Shown in pieces: positions 7,479 through 15,836 of a stretch of DNA of 64,000 nucleotides. The position numbers and the translations under genes are program-made. Location: NCBI GenBank assembly GCA_050951845.1, contig JBMNJV010000002.1, positions 1 through 64,000 of the forward strand, written 5' to 3'. The notes below the pieces were generated by a model. That model saw only the letters and a program-made list of their open reading frames with translations, was not told the origin of the DNA and made no database searches. The stretch's first letter is position 1; every line of letters begins with the position of its first letter. Source of the DNA: UBA5436 sp050951845. Its GTDB lineage: Bacteria; Bacillota; Clostridia; Saccharofermentanales; DTU023.

Positions 7479-9480
7479 TACTTTATACACAAAATATGGC
7501 GAAGCTTTATTAGAGAATTTGGAAAAGAATCCTGATTATGAAATTTTCCCTGAATACCCCAGACCACAATTGAAACGTGAAGGACCCTGGTTAAATCTGA
7601 ACGGATATTGGGAATATGCCATAGAGAAATCTGAAGGAATTTTTGATCCTATTATAAATATCCCTGTTTTATCGGAAGATATCAGCAAACCTATCTGTTC
7701 GTATAAGAATTTTACGAGTCAGGGCAAAATCCTCGTACCCTTTTCGCCTGAAACAGCTTTGTCCGGTGTAAACAGAACTGTTGAACCGGACGAGGTATTA
7801 TGGTACAGACGAATATTCAGCGTAAAGACTTTGGAAGATAAAGGAAAGTATATATTACATTTCGGTGCGGCAGATCAAACTTGCAGCGTTTTTATTAACG
7901 GAGAATATGTCGGCTCCCACAGAGACGGATATTTACCTTTTTCTTTTGAGATAACTGATCAGATTGAAAAGTCGCAAGAAGAACAAGAACTGGTTATTGC
8001 TGTCATCGATCCGCAAGACAAGGGACAACTTCCCTTCGGCAAACAAAGTTCCGATCCTGAAATGATTTGGTATAGGCCAAGTTCCGGAATCTGGCAAAGT
8101 GTCTGGATTGAATCCGTTCCTGAGACTTATCTGAAAAATGTAAAAATCACTCCGTCATTTGCCGGCTCATCTGTAGTTTTTAAAATTGATGTACAATATT
8201 CTGATTACATCGACGACGGGAAATCTAACATAATTACAAATTCCGATATTTTAAGAAAATCGGAAAACATATATGTTGTGGCAGAAGTCTTTGCCAAAGG
8301 AAAATCTCAAGGCAAACAAATTTATAATCTAAGAGGCCAAGATTTGAATCTGAAAGGCGAAATCAATTTTCTCTTAAAAGATATCATTGCCTGGACTCCG
8401 GACAACCCTTTTCTATACGACTGGACAATTAATATCTATCGAAATTCCAAGAATAACTCTATTGAAGATGCTCTGCTACTCGATTCAGCAAGCGGTTATT
8501 TCGGCTTGCGGGATGTCAGCATCGGTAAAGACAAAGACGGATATCCATGCATCTTGCTGAACGGTGAAGTCTTGCGTCACATCGGTGTTCTGGATCAAGG
8601 TTACTGGAGCGACGGTCTCTATACACCTGCAAGTGACAGAGCTTTTATTGATGACATTCTCTTCGTAAAATCTCTCGGTTATAATATGATCAGAAAACAT
8701 ATAAAAATTGAACCTCAACGATGGTATTATCACTGTGATCGTTTAGGTGTACTGGTCTGGCAAGATATGGTAAATGGCGGCAGTGACTACATACGTTTCT
8801 TTGTTAACATATTACCTTTTATCGGTCTGAACATGAAAGATACAACCGGAAAACTCTTCGGCAGATCAGGTCCAAAGAAAAAAGGTATCAGCAAAAAGGC
8901 CGGACTTGCTATTGCTGAAAAAGGTAAAGCGGCTCACTTGGAGATTATGAAAGAAGCGGTTGATGTCTTGTACAATCACCCTTCCATTGTCTGCTGGGTT
9001 CCTTTTAATGAAGGCTGGGGACAATTTAACGCTTTGGATGTTGCAAATAACTTCCGTATTTGGGATCCTACTCGTTTAATTGACCATGCAAGCGGCTGGC
9101 ATGATCAAAACGGTCCGGACTTCGAAAGCAAGCATAAATATTTTCTGAAATTCCGAGGTCAGGCAAAGCAAAACGCAAGGCCTTTTGCCCTGAGTGAATT
9201 TGGAGGTTATACCTTCCCTGTATCAGGCCATACTCTTGATATGGCACAATTCGGTTATGGTACTTATAAAAGCCAAATCGAATATAATGAGGCTGTAATC
9301 CGCTTACACGAAAAACAAATTACCAAAGATAAACATTTAGCCGCTACAGTCTACACGCAGCTCAGCGATGTCGAAGGCGAAACTAACGGACTTATTACTT
9401 ATGACAGAAAGTTTGACAAATGGTCAATACAGGAAAAACGAGATAAGTTTATTGAAATCAACAGAAACTTACAAAAATGA
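7471..9480 (+). CDS. Glycoside hydrolase family 2 enzyme
   Basis: The 669-aa product has the GH2 order: sugar-binding jelly roll (about residues 25-215, including FGAADQTCSVFINGEYVGSH), an immunoglobulin-like domain (215-345) and a TIM barrel (345-660). The acid/base glutamate is E514 in VPFNEGWGQF and the nucleophile is E576 in ALSEFGGY. Family members are beta-galactosidases, beta-glucuronidases and relatives; this short form without extra C-terminal domains does not tell which. There is no signal peptide, so it acts in the cytoplasm on sugar brought in by the MFS protein encoded just upstream with an eight-base overlap. Confidence 0.9.
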   Translation: MTNTLYTKYGEALLENLEKNPDYEIFPEYPRPQLKREGPWLNLNGYWEYAIEKSEGIFDPIINIPVLSEDISKPICSYKNFTSQGKILVPFSPETALSGVNRTVEPDEVLWYRRIFSVKTLEDKGKYILHFGAADQTCSVFINGEYVGSHRDGYLPFSFEITDQIEKSQEEQELVIAVIDPQDKGQLPFGKQSSDPEMIWYRPSSGIWQSVWIESVPETYLKNVKITPSFAGSSVVFKIDVQYSDYIDDGKSNIITNSDILRKSENIYVVAEVFAKGKSQGKQIYNLRGQDLNLKGEINFLLKDIIAWTPDNPFLYDWTINIYRNSKNNSIEDALLLDSASGYFGLRDVSIGKDKDGYPCILLNGEVLRHIGVLDQGYWSDGLYTPASDRAFIDDILFVKSLGYNMIRKHIKIEPQRWYYHCDRLGVLVWQDMVNGGSDYIRFFVNILPFIGLNMKDTTGKLFGRSGPKKKGISKKAGLAIAEKGKAAHLEIMKEAVDVLYNHPSIVCWVPFNEGWGQFNALDVANNFRIWDPTRLIDHASGWHDQNGPDFESKHKYFLKFRGQAKQNARPFALSEFGGYTFPVSGHTLDMAQFGYGTYKSQIEYNEAVIRLHEKQITKDKHLAATVYTQLSDVEGETNGLITYDRKFDKWSIQEKRDKFIEINRNLQK

Positions 9481-9482
9481 AG

Positions 9483-9507
9483 AGGAAAGGTTTGTTTACG
9501 CTTTCCT
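9483..9507 (+). terminator. Possible terminator after the GH2 gene
   Basis: AGGAAAG (9483-9489) and CTTTCCT (9501-9507) form a seven-base stem with an 11-base loop right after the GH2 stop codon. ATCTTTCGTTCTT follows on the plus strand, which is a broken T tract. Confidence 0.4.
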
Positions 9508-9734
9508 ATCTTTCGTTCTTATCTTTCATAAAATCCACCATGATCATCAAGGCTAACAGTTCCTCTTCGAAAGTCGGATCATACGTGACTGCCGTCCGGT
9601 TTTGTAACATGTATCGTTTTACCCCAAAATTTAAATTCTTCATCTACCAAATAAACAGTGTTATTATAGGAATCTATGACGGGATAATGATCTGTAATTT
9701 TAAAAACTTTCTGCCTGATATATAACTGACGCAT
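9506..9734 (-). pseudogene. LURP-one-related (tubby-like) protein gene with internal deletion
   Basis: ATG 9732-9734, with AAGGAG upstream, starts MRQLYIRQKVFKITDHYPVI and continues YLVDEEFKFWGKTIHVTK, the N-terminal strands of the LURP-one-related/tubby C-terminal-like family. Twelve-stranded barrels of this family are normally about 160 aa. Here the frame stops after 49 codons. In another frame the last part (YDPTFEEELLALMIMVDFMK) matches the C-terminal helix of the family and runs to a TAG at 9506-9508. The middle of the gene, of the order of 70-80 codons, is missing and the two ends are out of frame, so the gene is dead. Confidence 0.6.
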
Positions 9735-9896
9735 CCCCAAGTCTCCTTCATACAATCTGATCATTTCCGTTAAAAATATGGATATAACAATATTTTTCAT
9801 TAACTACACAAAAATCGCATTCTGCATAAGTTTATTATTTATAAAATCCGGAACAAATTATGAGAAAACATAAGTAAATAATATATATTAATAAAG

Positions 9897-9932
9897 TAAA
9901 ACCACTGATACTCTTATGTATCAGTGGTTTTA
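9897..9932 (-). terminator. Intrinsic terminator of the tRNA operon
   Basis: A perfect 15-base inverted repeat (TAAAACCACTGATAC and its complement) with a six-base loop at 9912-9917 lies four bases beyond tRNA-Lys. On the minus strand the second arm ends in TTTTA followed by CTTTATT, so it can act as an intrinsic terminator. Confidence 0.85.
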
Positions 9933-9935
9933 CTT

Positions 9936-10011
9936 TGGTGATCCACCGGAGGATCGAACTCCGGACCCCTTGATTAAAAGTCAAGTGCTCTACCTGCTGA
10001 GCTAGTGGATC
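9936..10011 (-). tRNA. tRNA-Lys (anticodon TTT)
   Basis: The complement reads GATCCACTAGCTCAGCAGG at the 5' end. The anticodon arm is CTTGA-CTTTTAA-TCAAG, the T arm contains GTTCGATC, and the encoded 3' CCA is at 9936-9938. The seven-base acceptor stem pairs fully. It is the last gene of the Lys-Gln-His operon in transcription order His, Gln, Lys. Confidence 0.97.
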
Positions 10012-10014
10012 GTA

Positions 10015-10089
10015 TGGCTGGGATGGCAGGATTCGAACCTACGAATGCGGGAGTCAAAGTCCCGTGCCTTACCGCTTGGCTACATCCCA
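10015..10089 (-). tRNA. tRNA-Gln (anticodon TTG)
   Basis: The complement begins TGGGATGTAGCCAAGCGG, has the anticodon arm CGGGA-CTTTGAC-TCCCG, a T loop with GTTCGAAT, and an encoded CCA at 10015-10017. It is three bases from tRNA-Lys, so both are cut from one precursor. Confidence 0.97.
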
Positions 10090-10115
10090 ATATTATTTAT
10101 TGCATCTTTTTAATA

Positions 10116-10193
10116 TGGGGTGGAATATGGGAATCGAACCCACGACCTCCAGAGCCACAATCTGGCACTCTAACCAACTGAGCTAATTCCACC
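10116..10193 (-). tRNA. tRNA-His (anticodon GTG)
   Basis: The complement begins GGTGGAATTAGCTCAGTTGG. The anticodon arm is CCAGA-TTGTGGC-TCTGG, the T loop holds GTTCGATT and CCA is encoded. The extra G at position -1 (10193) opposite C73 is present in the DNA, as expected for tRNA-His. It is the first gene of the operon. Confidence 0.97.
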
Positions 10194-10238
10194 ATATTAA
10201 ACCTCTTTTCAATCGCCCTGTAAAAAGGCACATCACGA

Positions 10239-10267
10239 ATTATATGGATGGCAAAATCTTTTGTCAA
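10239..10267 (-). promoter_or_regulatory. Consensus sigma-A promoter of the tRNA operon
   Basis: On the minus strand TTGACA (10262-10267) and TATAAT (10239-10244) are separated by exactly 17 bases, both perfect consensus. They lie 46 bases upstream of tRNA-His, as expected for a highly expressed stable RNA operon. Confidence 0.92.
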
Positions 10268-10439
10268 GCTTTTCCGTATAATTTAACGACTTTTCTTATA
10301 AATTGCTTACTGTCCTGTTATTAAGCAAATATTTCCGATTAAAAGAAGTAGCTGATATTATCAGTTATTTATTAAAAATTAAGAATAAACGATTAAATTA
10401 TTTTGAACAAAAAATTAATTTTAACTTTTATATTATATT

Positions 10440-10471
10440 TTGACCCAAAGTTGCAAGATATCTGTTAATAT
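10440..10471 (+). promoter_or_regulatory. Possible promoter of the rnf operon
   Basis: TTGACC (10440-10445) is followed by TTAATA or TAATAT (10465-10471) with 19-20 bases between, longer than the usual 17. It is 43 bases before the rnfC start codon. The spacing makes it uncertain. The remaining part of the 10194-10513 gap is AT-rich and otherwise holds only the tRNA promoter. Confidence 0.35.
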
Positions 10472-10513
10472 AGTTGTGCATTTTATTATTCATTTAATAA
10501 GAAAAGAGACTAT

Positions 10514-11839
10514 ATGAAGACAAATTTTCCAAAAATCTTTAATGGACCCGTCAAAATTAATCGGGGTGGCATTCACTTAAATAATCAAAAAATTACCGAT
10601 TTCGCTGAAAAAATAAGAACACTGTCACCGGAAAAAGTGCGCATACCTTTGAATATGCATATCGGAGCCGAATGTGAGCCTGTTGTAAAAGTTCGTGATC
10701 AGGTTAAAGTCGGTCAATTAATCGCCGATTCCGAGGCATTTGTTTCCAGTCCGATCCACGCTTCAATTTCCGGTATTGTAAAATCCGTACAAGTGGCCGA
10801 TGAGAATAACAGCGGCTCAAAAACCAAGATAATTGAAATCGTATCGGACGGTGAAATGAGTCCTTATGAAAATTTGGCCGCACCGCAGATCAATTCGAAA
10901 GATGAGTTTCTGCAGGAAGTTCGTAAAAGCGGTCTGGTCGGTTTAGGCGGAGCCGGCTTCCCTGCTTCCGTTAAGTTAACACTTAAGGACGGTGAAGTTG
11001 ATACATTAATAGCCAACGGTGCGGAATGTGAACCTTATATAACGGTTGACGATTACAATATGAGGTTTTGTCAGGAAGATATTTTGGATGCCATGATCAC
11101 AATCATGAAATGGATCGGCATTCCGAATGGCATCATTGCTATCGAAGATAACAAAATGGAAGCTGCCAATCTCCTTTTAGATAAAATTAATAATGAACCG
11201 GACAAATACGGTAAAATCGAAATTGTTATTATGAATTCGGTTTATCCGAAAGGCATGGAGAAACTAGTTATTTATAATGCTACAGGCAGAATTGTACCGA
11301 CCGGCAAATTACCGAAAGATGTCGGCTGTGTTGTTATGAGCACAACATCTTTAGCCGAACTCGGAAAATATTTACGGACAGGAATGCCTTTAGTCAGTAA
11401 GTTAATCACAGTGGAAGGCAGTGCTGTAGCAAATCCGCAAAATGTAAATGTTCCTATCGGTTCTCTTATTTCAGATCTGTTAGATTTTGTAGATTTAAAA
11501 AGCAATCCTGACCTGGTTATGATGGGAGGACCAATGATGGGTATCACACTATCCAGTTTAGAAAATCCGGTCCTTAAACAGAATAATGCGATTATTGCCA
11601 TGATGGAAAACGAATTTCAATTAGCAAATGAAAGTGCCTGTATTCGTTGTGCAAAATGCATTGATGTTTGTCCGATGCGGTTACAACCCACCAGTCTTGT
11701 TAAATTGATCAAGAAAAATCAAATTGCCAAAGCTAAAGAAGAGGGTTTGTTAACTTGTATGGAATGTGGCAGTTGTGATTTTATTTGTCCGGCAAAAATT
11801 CCTTTAGTCCAATATCTGCGTTTCGGAAAAAGTAAATGA
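10514..11839 (+). CDS. rnfC: Rnf complex subunit RnfC
   Basis: RnfC is the NADH/flavin-binding peripheral subunit of the ion-translocating ferredoxin:NAD+ oxidoreductase. The 441-aa product has the barrel-sandwich N-terminal region (SSPIHASISGIVKSV), the glycine-rich nucleotide/FMN region (GLVGLGGAGFPASVKL, ANGAECEPYITVDD), and an SLBB part. Near the C terminus are two 4Fe-4S motifs (CIRCAKCIDVCP and CMECGSCDFICP). Length and order match the family. It opens a six-gene operon in the order C-D-G-E-A-B that is standard in clostridia. The ribosome binding site (AGAGA) is modest. Confidence 0.96.
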   Translation: MKTNFPKIFNGPVKINRGGIHLNNQKITDFAEKIRTLSPEKVRIPLNMHIGAECEPVVKVRDQVKVGQLIADSEAFVSSPIHASISGIVKSVQVADENNSGSKTKIIEIVSDGEMSPYENLAAPQINSKDEFLQEVRKSGLVGLGGAGFPASVKLTLKDGEVDTLIANGAECEPYITVDDYNMRFCQEDILDAMITIMKWIGIPNGIIAIEDNKMEAANLLLDKINNEPDKYGKIEIVIMNSVYPKGMEKLVIYNATGRIVPTGKLPKDVGCVVMSTTSLAELGKYLRTGMPLVSKLITVEGSAVANPQNVNVPIGSLISDLLDFVDLKSNPDLVMMGGPMMGITLSSLENPVLKQNNAIIAMMENEFQLANESACIRCAKCIDVCPMRLQPTSLVKLIKKNQIAKAKEEGLLTCMECGSCDFICPAKIPLVQYLRFGKSK

Positions 11840-11870
11840 GGAAATATAAGATCTATTTTGAGGTAAAATT

Positions 11871-12908
11871 ATGTCGAAAAAATCAACAGAACAAAAACAA
11901 TTGATCATAGCTTCCAGCCCGCATTTACGATGTCACAGCACAACAACCAAGGTAATGGGAGACGTCTTAATCGCATTATTGCCGATTGTCATTGCCACTG
12001 CATTTATCTACGGCAGTCGTGTACTCTTGTCAATTGCAGTTGCTTCTTTTACTGCAATTTTGTCAGAATTTCTGATTCAAAAGGCTATGAAACGAGAGCA
12101 AACAATACAAAATCTTTCTTGTATTGTAACCGCTGTTATCTTAGTGTTGAATCTGCCCGTTGACTTCCCTTTATGGCAGTTAATCATCGGTACTATCTTC
12201 GCCATTGTTGTTGTCAAAGCTGCTTTCGGCGGAATTGGCCAAAACTTCGCCAATCCTGCAGTTACAACACGAATTGTCATGGTTTCGGCCTTCGCATCAT
12301 CTTTTGCTAAAAACACCGAACCTTTAGCCAGAGCTTTGCTCTTGAGTAATTCAACGCCCGATCCGGTTATCAGCATGTCAATGGATTCTTATTCCAGTGC
12401 AACTATTTTGGTTTTATTAAAATCCGGAATTGAGCCTGATAAATTACGTACATTACGTGATTTGATTTTAGGTATTCAAAAAACGACTGCCATTGGTGAA
12501 ACATGTGCTATAGCAATATTGATCGGCGGTTTGTACCTGCTGTTCAAAAAAATTATCAAATGGCATATCCCGATTACATATATCGGAACTGTGGCGGTTC
12601 TTTCTTTCCTGTTTGGCGGATTCAATACACAATACATGCTTTATCATATCTTCAGCGGCGGCTTATTGTTCGGTGCCTTTTTTATGGCAACCGATTATGC
12701 GACCAGTCCGTTAACCGATAAAGGAAAAATAATTTTCGGAATCAGCTTAGGATTATTAACATCGATTATTCGCTTTTGGAGTAATTTACCGGAAGGTGTT
12801 TCGTTTTCAATTTTAACGATGAATATATTGACACCTCATATTGATCGTTTTACCAAAGAAAAACCATTTGGTGCAGAAGCAAAACAACAAGCAGAAGCTA
12901 ATCAATAA
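11871..12908 (+). CDS. rnfD: Rnf complex subunit RnfD
   Basis: The 345-aa product has about nine membrane segments and belongs to the NqrB/RnfD family. FMN is bound covalently to a threonine in this family. The candidate here is T178 in DSYSSATIL, where the usual motif is SGAT, so the glycine is replaced by serine. The second family motif is TDYATSPLTDKG. GAGG lies seven bases before the ATG. It follows rnfC by 31 bases and works in the membrane as part of the electron path from ferredoxin to NAD+. Confidence 0.95.
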   Translation: MSKKSTEQKQLIIASSPHLRCHSTTTKVMGDVLIALLPIVIATAFIYGSRVLLSIAVASFTAILSEFLIQKAMKREQTIQNLSCIVTAVILVLNLPVDFPLWQLIIGTIFAIVVVKAAFGGIGQNFANPAVTTRIVMVSAFASSFAKNTEPLARALLLSNSTPDPVISMSMDSYSSATILVLLKSGIEPDKLRTLRDLILGIQKTTAIGETCAIAILIGGLYLLFKKIIKWHIPITYIGTVAVLSFLFGGFNTQYMLYHIFSGGLLFGAFFMATDYATSPLTDKGKIIFGISLGLLTSIIRFWSNLPEGVSFSILTMNILTPHIDRFTKEKPFGAEAKQQAEANQ

Positions 12909-12950
12909 ATGTAAAACGACAGATAAAATATAAAATTGATCAGGTGTTTT

Positions 12951-13532
12951 ATGGAAAAGAAAAATACAAATATAATGCAAATTCTCAGACCCATTATCGT
13001 ATTAGGTTTAATCTGTTTTGTCACGGCTTTACTTTTAGCTTTGGTTAACAGTATCACTGCAGAACCGATTAAAGCACAAGAATTAGCACGGGAAAACGAA
13101 GCAAAACAAATAGTTATGCCTGAAGGTGTTGATTTTGTTGAAAAAGAATTCACTGCTGATAAACATTTCCGATACAACGAAGCTTACGATCAGAACGGAG
13201 ATCTCGTCGGTTATATTTTCAAGAATGGAAATCATGGCTATGGCGGTCCTGTTGTCGTAAATGTCGGTGTTGACCCGGATGGGTATATTACCGGTGTTAA
13301 AGCTCTTGATTTGTCGGAAACACCGGGTATCGGAACCAAAGTTGAGGATCCGGCTTTCACGGATCAATTTATCGGAAAGACGGTCGGATTACGTGTCGTT
13401 TCCGGCACTAACATAGATGATAATACAATTCAGGCAATTTCCGGAGCTACCACCAGCTCAAATGCTTTTATTGAATCGGTTCAAAAGAGTTTGGAACAAT
13501 TTCGCCTGATCTCCGGAGGTAATAATGAATAA
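12951..13532 (+). CDS. rnfG: Rnf complex subunit RnfG
   Basis: A 193-aa protein with one N-terminal membrane anchor (IVLGLICFVTALLLALVNSI) and an outward FMN-binding domain. The covalent FMN site is the threonine of AISGATTSS (about T167). I place the start at ATG 12951, preceded by AGGTG; the frame extends upstream to a TTG without support. The stop overlaps the rnfE start by eight bases, so the two are coupled. Confidence 0.95.
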   Translation: MEKKNTNIMQILRPIIVLGLICFVTALLLALVNSITAEPIKAQELARENEAKQIVMPEGVDFVEKEFTADKHFRYNEAYDQNGDLVGYIFKNGNHGYGGPVVVNVGVDPDGYITGVKALDLSETPGIGTKVEDPAFTDQFIGKTVGLRVVSGTNIDDNTIQAISGATTSSNAFIESVQKSLEQFRLISGGNNE

Positions 13533-14271
13533 ATCAAAAGAAGTGTTTTTTCAAGGATTTATCAAGGAGAATCCTATATTTCGTTTAGTTTTGGGAATTT
13601 GTTCTTCTTTAGCTGTTTCCAGCACAATGATTGCTTCATTAGGCATGGGTATGTCAGTTATTTTTGTTTTGGTTTTGTCTAATATTGTTATATCATCTTT
13701 GAGGAAAATCATTCCCGATATGGTTAGAATTCCTGCATTCATCACAGTTATAGCCGGTTTTGTAACAATAGTACAATTATTATTGAAGGCTTATTTGTTG
13801 GAAATCAATGACATGCTCGGTGTTTACTTGCCTTTGATCGTTGTCAATTGTATTATACTCGGACGTGCTGAGGCATTTGCCGCTAAAAATTCCATCGGTT
13901 ATGCTGCATTAGATGGTTTAGGCATGGGTCTCGGATATACCGTCGCCCTGCTGTCTATCGCTTTTATCCGGGAATTATTCGGTTTCGGTTCACTATTCGG
14001 TTTTCAAATAATTCCCGAGGAATACACAATTTTAATCTTCACCTTACCTACCGGCGGTTTTCTCGTTCTTGGTTTTTTAATGGCAGTCTGGAACAAACTA
14101 GCTGCTTTAAAAGGCAAACCTAAAGCTGAATTAAATTGTCAGACCTGTCCTGTTGCCGGTTTTTGCGGTCAGGATTTAATAAGATTAAAAAAGGATGATG
14201 AGATAGTTACTGAATCCGGGTCCGGAATTAATAAAGATTCTCTGTCTGATACTGAAAAGGAGACAAATTGA
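13525..14271 (+). CDS. rnfE: Rnf complex subunit RnfE
   Basis: The 248-aa product has six membrane segments of the RnfA/RnfE/NqrD/NqrE family (NPIFRLVLGICSSLAVSSTM, VNCIILGRAEAFA). A cysteine lies in the conserved GLCSSLA-type segment and another in VNCIIL; in this family such cysteines from RnfA and RnfE hold an iron-sulfur centre within the membrane. The cytoplasmic C terminus carries CQTCPVAGFCG, a cysteine cluster that is an extra beyond the core fold. GGAGG overlaps the end of rnfG seven bases before the ATG. Confidence 0.94.
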   Translation: MNKSKEVFFQGFIKENPIFRLVLGICSSLAVSSTMIASLGMGMSVIFVLVLSNIVISSLRKIIPDMVRIPAFITVIAGFVTIVQLLLKAYLLEINDMLGVYLPLIVVNCIILGRAEAFAAKNSIGYAALDGLGMGLGYTVALLSIAFIRELFGFGSLFGFQIIPEEYTILIFTLPTGGFLVLGFLMAVWNKLAALKGKPKAELNCQTCPVAGFCGQDLIRLKKDDEIVTESGSGINKDSLSDTEKETN

Positions 14272-14864
14272 TGAATACAAATTTATTTTACATACTATTT
14301 GTTGCCATTCTCGTTGAAAATTATGTCTATGTGCAATTTCTTGGTATTTGTCCCTTTCTGGGAGTTTCCAAAAACTTAAAAACAGCTATGGGAATGAGCG
14401 TTGCTGTTATCTTTGTCATGGTGCTGGCAACTGCAGTTACATGGCCGATTAATCATTTCATTTTAGAATCTTATAATTTGGAATATTTGCAAACTTTAGT
14501 TTTCATTTTAATTATTGCCGCTCTGGTTCAGTTAGTTGAGACTTTTATGAAGCGTTATATGGTTCCTTTATATAATGCACTGGGTATATATTTACCGTTG
14601 ATTACGACTAATTGTATTGTATTGGGTGTTGTTTTATTGAATGTCCAATCCGGTTATAATTTTATCGAATCTATGGTCAATTCAATCGGCGGAGGTGTAG
14701 GGTTTCTGCTTGCCATGTTTATGTTTTCCGGAATTCGCTCACGAATTGACGAATCGGATGTTCCTGATTTCCTGTCCGGTTTACCGATCACCTTAATTGC
14801 TGCCGGTATTGCCGCTCTTGCCTTTCAAGGTTTCGTCGGGATTGCGGAAAATTTATTCATGTAG
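14271..14864 (+). CDS. rnfA: Rnf complex subunit RnfA
   Basis: The 197-aa product has six membrane segments and the family pattern ENYVYVQFLGICPFLGVSKN and TTNCIVLGV. The ATG at 14271 shares a base with the TGA of rnfE (TGATG), with GGAG eight bases upstream; an in-frame TTG three bases earlier is not needed. RnfA and RnfE pack as inverted relatives in the membrane and bring conserved cysteines together for an iron-sulfur cluster. Confidence 0.95.
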   Translation: MNTNLFYILFVAILVENYVYVQFLGICPFLGVSKNLKTAMGMSVAVIFVMVLATAVTWPINHFILESYNLEYLQTLVFILIIAALVQLVETFMKRYMVPLYNALGIYLPLITTNCIVLGVVLLNVQSGYNFIESMVNSIGGGVGFLLAMFMFSGIRSRIDESDVPDFLSGLPITLIAAGIAALAFQGFVGIAENLFM

Positions 14865-14873
14865 GAGGATGTC

Positions 14874-15698
14874 ATGAATGATATATTGTTTGCCAGTTTA
14901 ATCATAGGCGTAGCCGGGATCATTTTAGGTGTTATCTTAGCTGTTTTTTCTAAAATAATGGCAGTTGAAGTAGATGAAAAAGAAGAAATGATCAGAGCTA
15001 TGCTGCCGGGTGCCAATTGCGGGGCTTGCGGATATACAGGTTGTGACGGCTTTGCTCAGGCTTTAGCGAATGGTTCAGAAAAAGACATAACATTATGCAA
15101 ACCAGGCGGACAACAGACAGTTGACCAAATCTCCGCCTATTTGGGAATTGAAGCCGCGAAATTAAGTAAAACAACTGCCGTGGTAATGTGTCAGGGAAAT
15201 TCTCATAATACGCAAAACAGAGCTGATTATTCCGGTGCAAAATCCTGTCAGATGGCCAGTCTGGTAGCCGGTGGCGACAGCCAATGCGGATATGGTTGTT
15301 TAGGCTACGGAGATTGTGTTTCAGTTTGTAAATATGATGCCATTAAGATCATTGACGGGGTTGCTTTTATTGATCCGACTAAATGTACTTCATGTATGGA
15401 ATGTATCAAAACATGTCCGCGAAACATTATTGAACTGATGCCTTTGGAAAAAAGTTACTCTATTGTTTTTTGTCACAACGAAGATCGGGGTCCTGTTGCC
15501 AATAAAGTTTGCCGGGTATCTTGTATCGCCTGCAGGCGTTGCGTAAGTGCTTGCCCTGAAAATTGTATTACAATCAGGAATAATCTGGCAGTTATCGATC
15601 ATGAAAAATGCACCAATTGCGGAGCCTGTCAGCAAGTCTGCCCTCATCAATGCATTCTCTCTCTTTATCCCGCTGAGGAATTGTTGACCAAAGTATAA
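14874..15698 (+). CDS. rnfB: Rnf complex subunit RnfB (ferredoxin-like)
   Basis: The 274-aa product has an N-terminal membrane anchor (residues 4-24), then the RnfB cysteine motif for a 4Fe-4S cluster (ANCGACGYTGCDGFAQ plus a later cysteine at TLCKPGG). Four further cysteine clusters of 4Fe-4S type follow (CGYGCLGYGDCVSVC, CTSCMECIKTCP, CIACRRCVSACP, CTNCGACQQVCP). RnfB is the entry point for electrons from ferredoxin. AGGAGG lies five bases before the ATG. It ends the operon and a strong terminator follows. Confidence 0.96.
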   Translation: MNDILFASLIIGVAGIILGVILAVFSKIMAVEVDEKEEMIRAMLPGANCGACGYTGCDGFAQALANGSEKDITLCKPGGQQTVDQISAYLGIEAAKLSKTTAVVMCQGNSHNTQNRADYSGAKSCQMASLVAGGDSQCGYGCLGYGDCVSVCKYDAIKIIDGVAFIDPTKCTSCMECIKTCPRNIIELMPLEKSYSIVFCHNEDRGPVANKVCRVSCIACRRCVSACPENCITIRNNLAVIDHEKCTNCGACQQVCPHQCILSLYPAEELLTKV

Positions 15699-15761
15699 TT
15701 GCACCATAGATTATGACATGACTCTTCTCGACAAGGCTTCATGCTTATTACTAAATAAATT

Positions 15762-15803
15762 AAAAAGATGACAGCTGTCATTGTGTACAGCCATCATCTT
15801 TTT
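15762..15803. terminator. Bidirectional terminator between rnfB and PPK2
   Basis: AAAAAGATGA (15762-15771) pairs with TCATCTTTTT (15794-15803). A second five-base stem, GCTGT with ACAGC, closes an eight-base loop after a small internal loop. A T run follows on the plus strand and, by symmetry, on the minus strand. It lies 63 bases after rnfB and 33 bases after the convergent PPK2 gene. Confidence 0.85.
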
Positions 15804-15836
15804 TATTACAGATTAATTTATAACTCAGATTGATTT

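Noticed and set aside
10194..10513. Possible riboswitch or leader RNA before rnfC
   Set aside because: No conserved aptamer motif or terminator/antiterminator pair could be recognised by eye.
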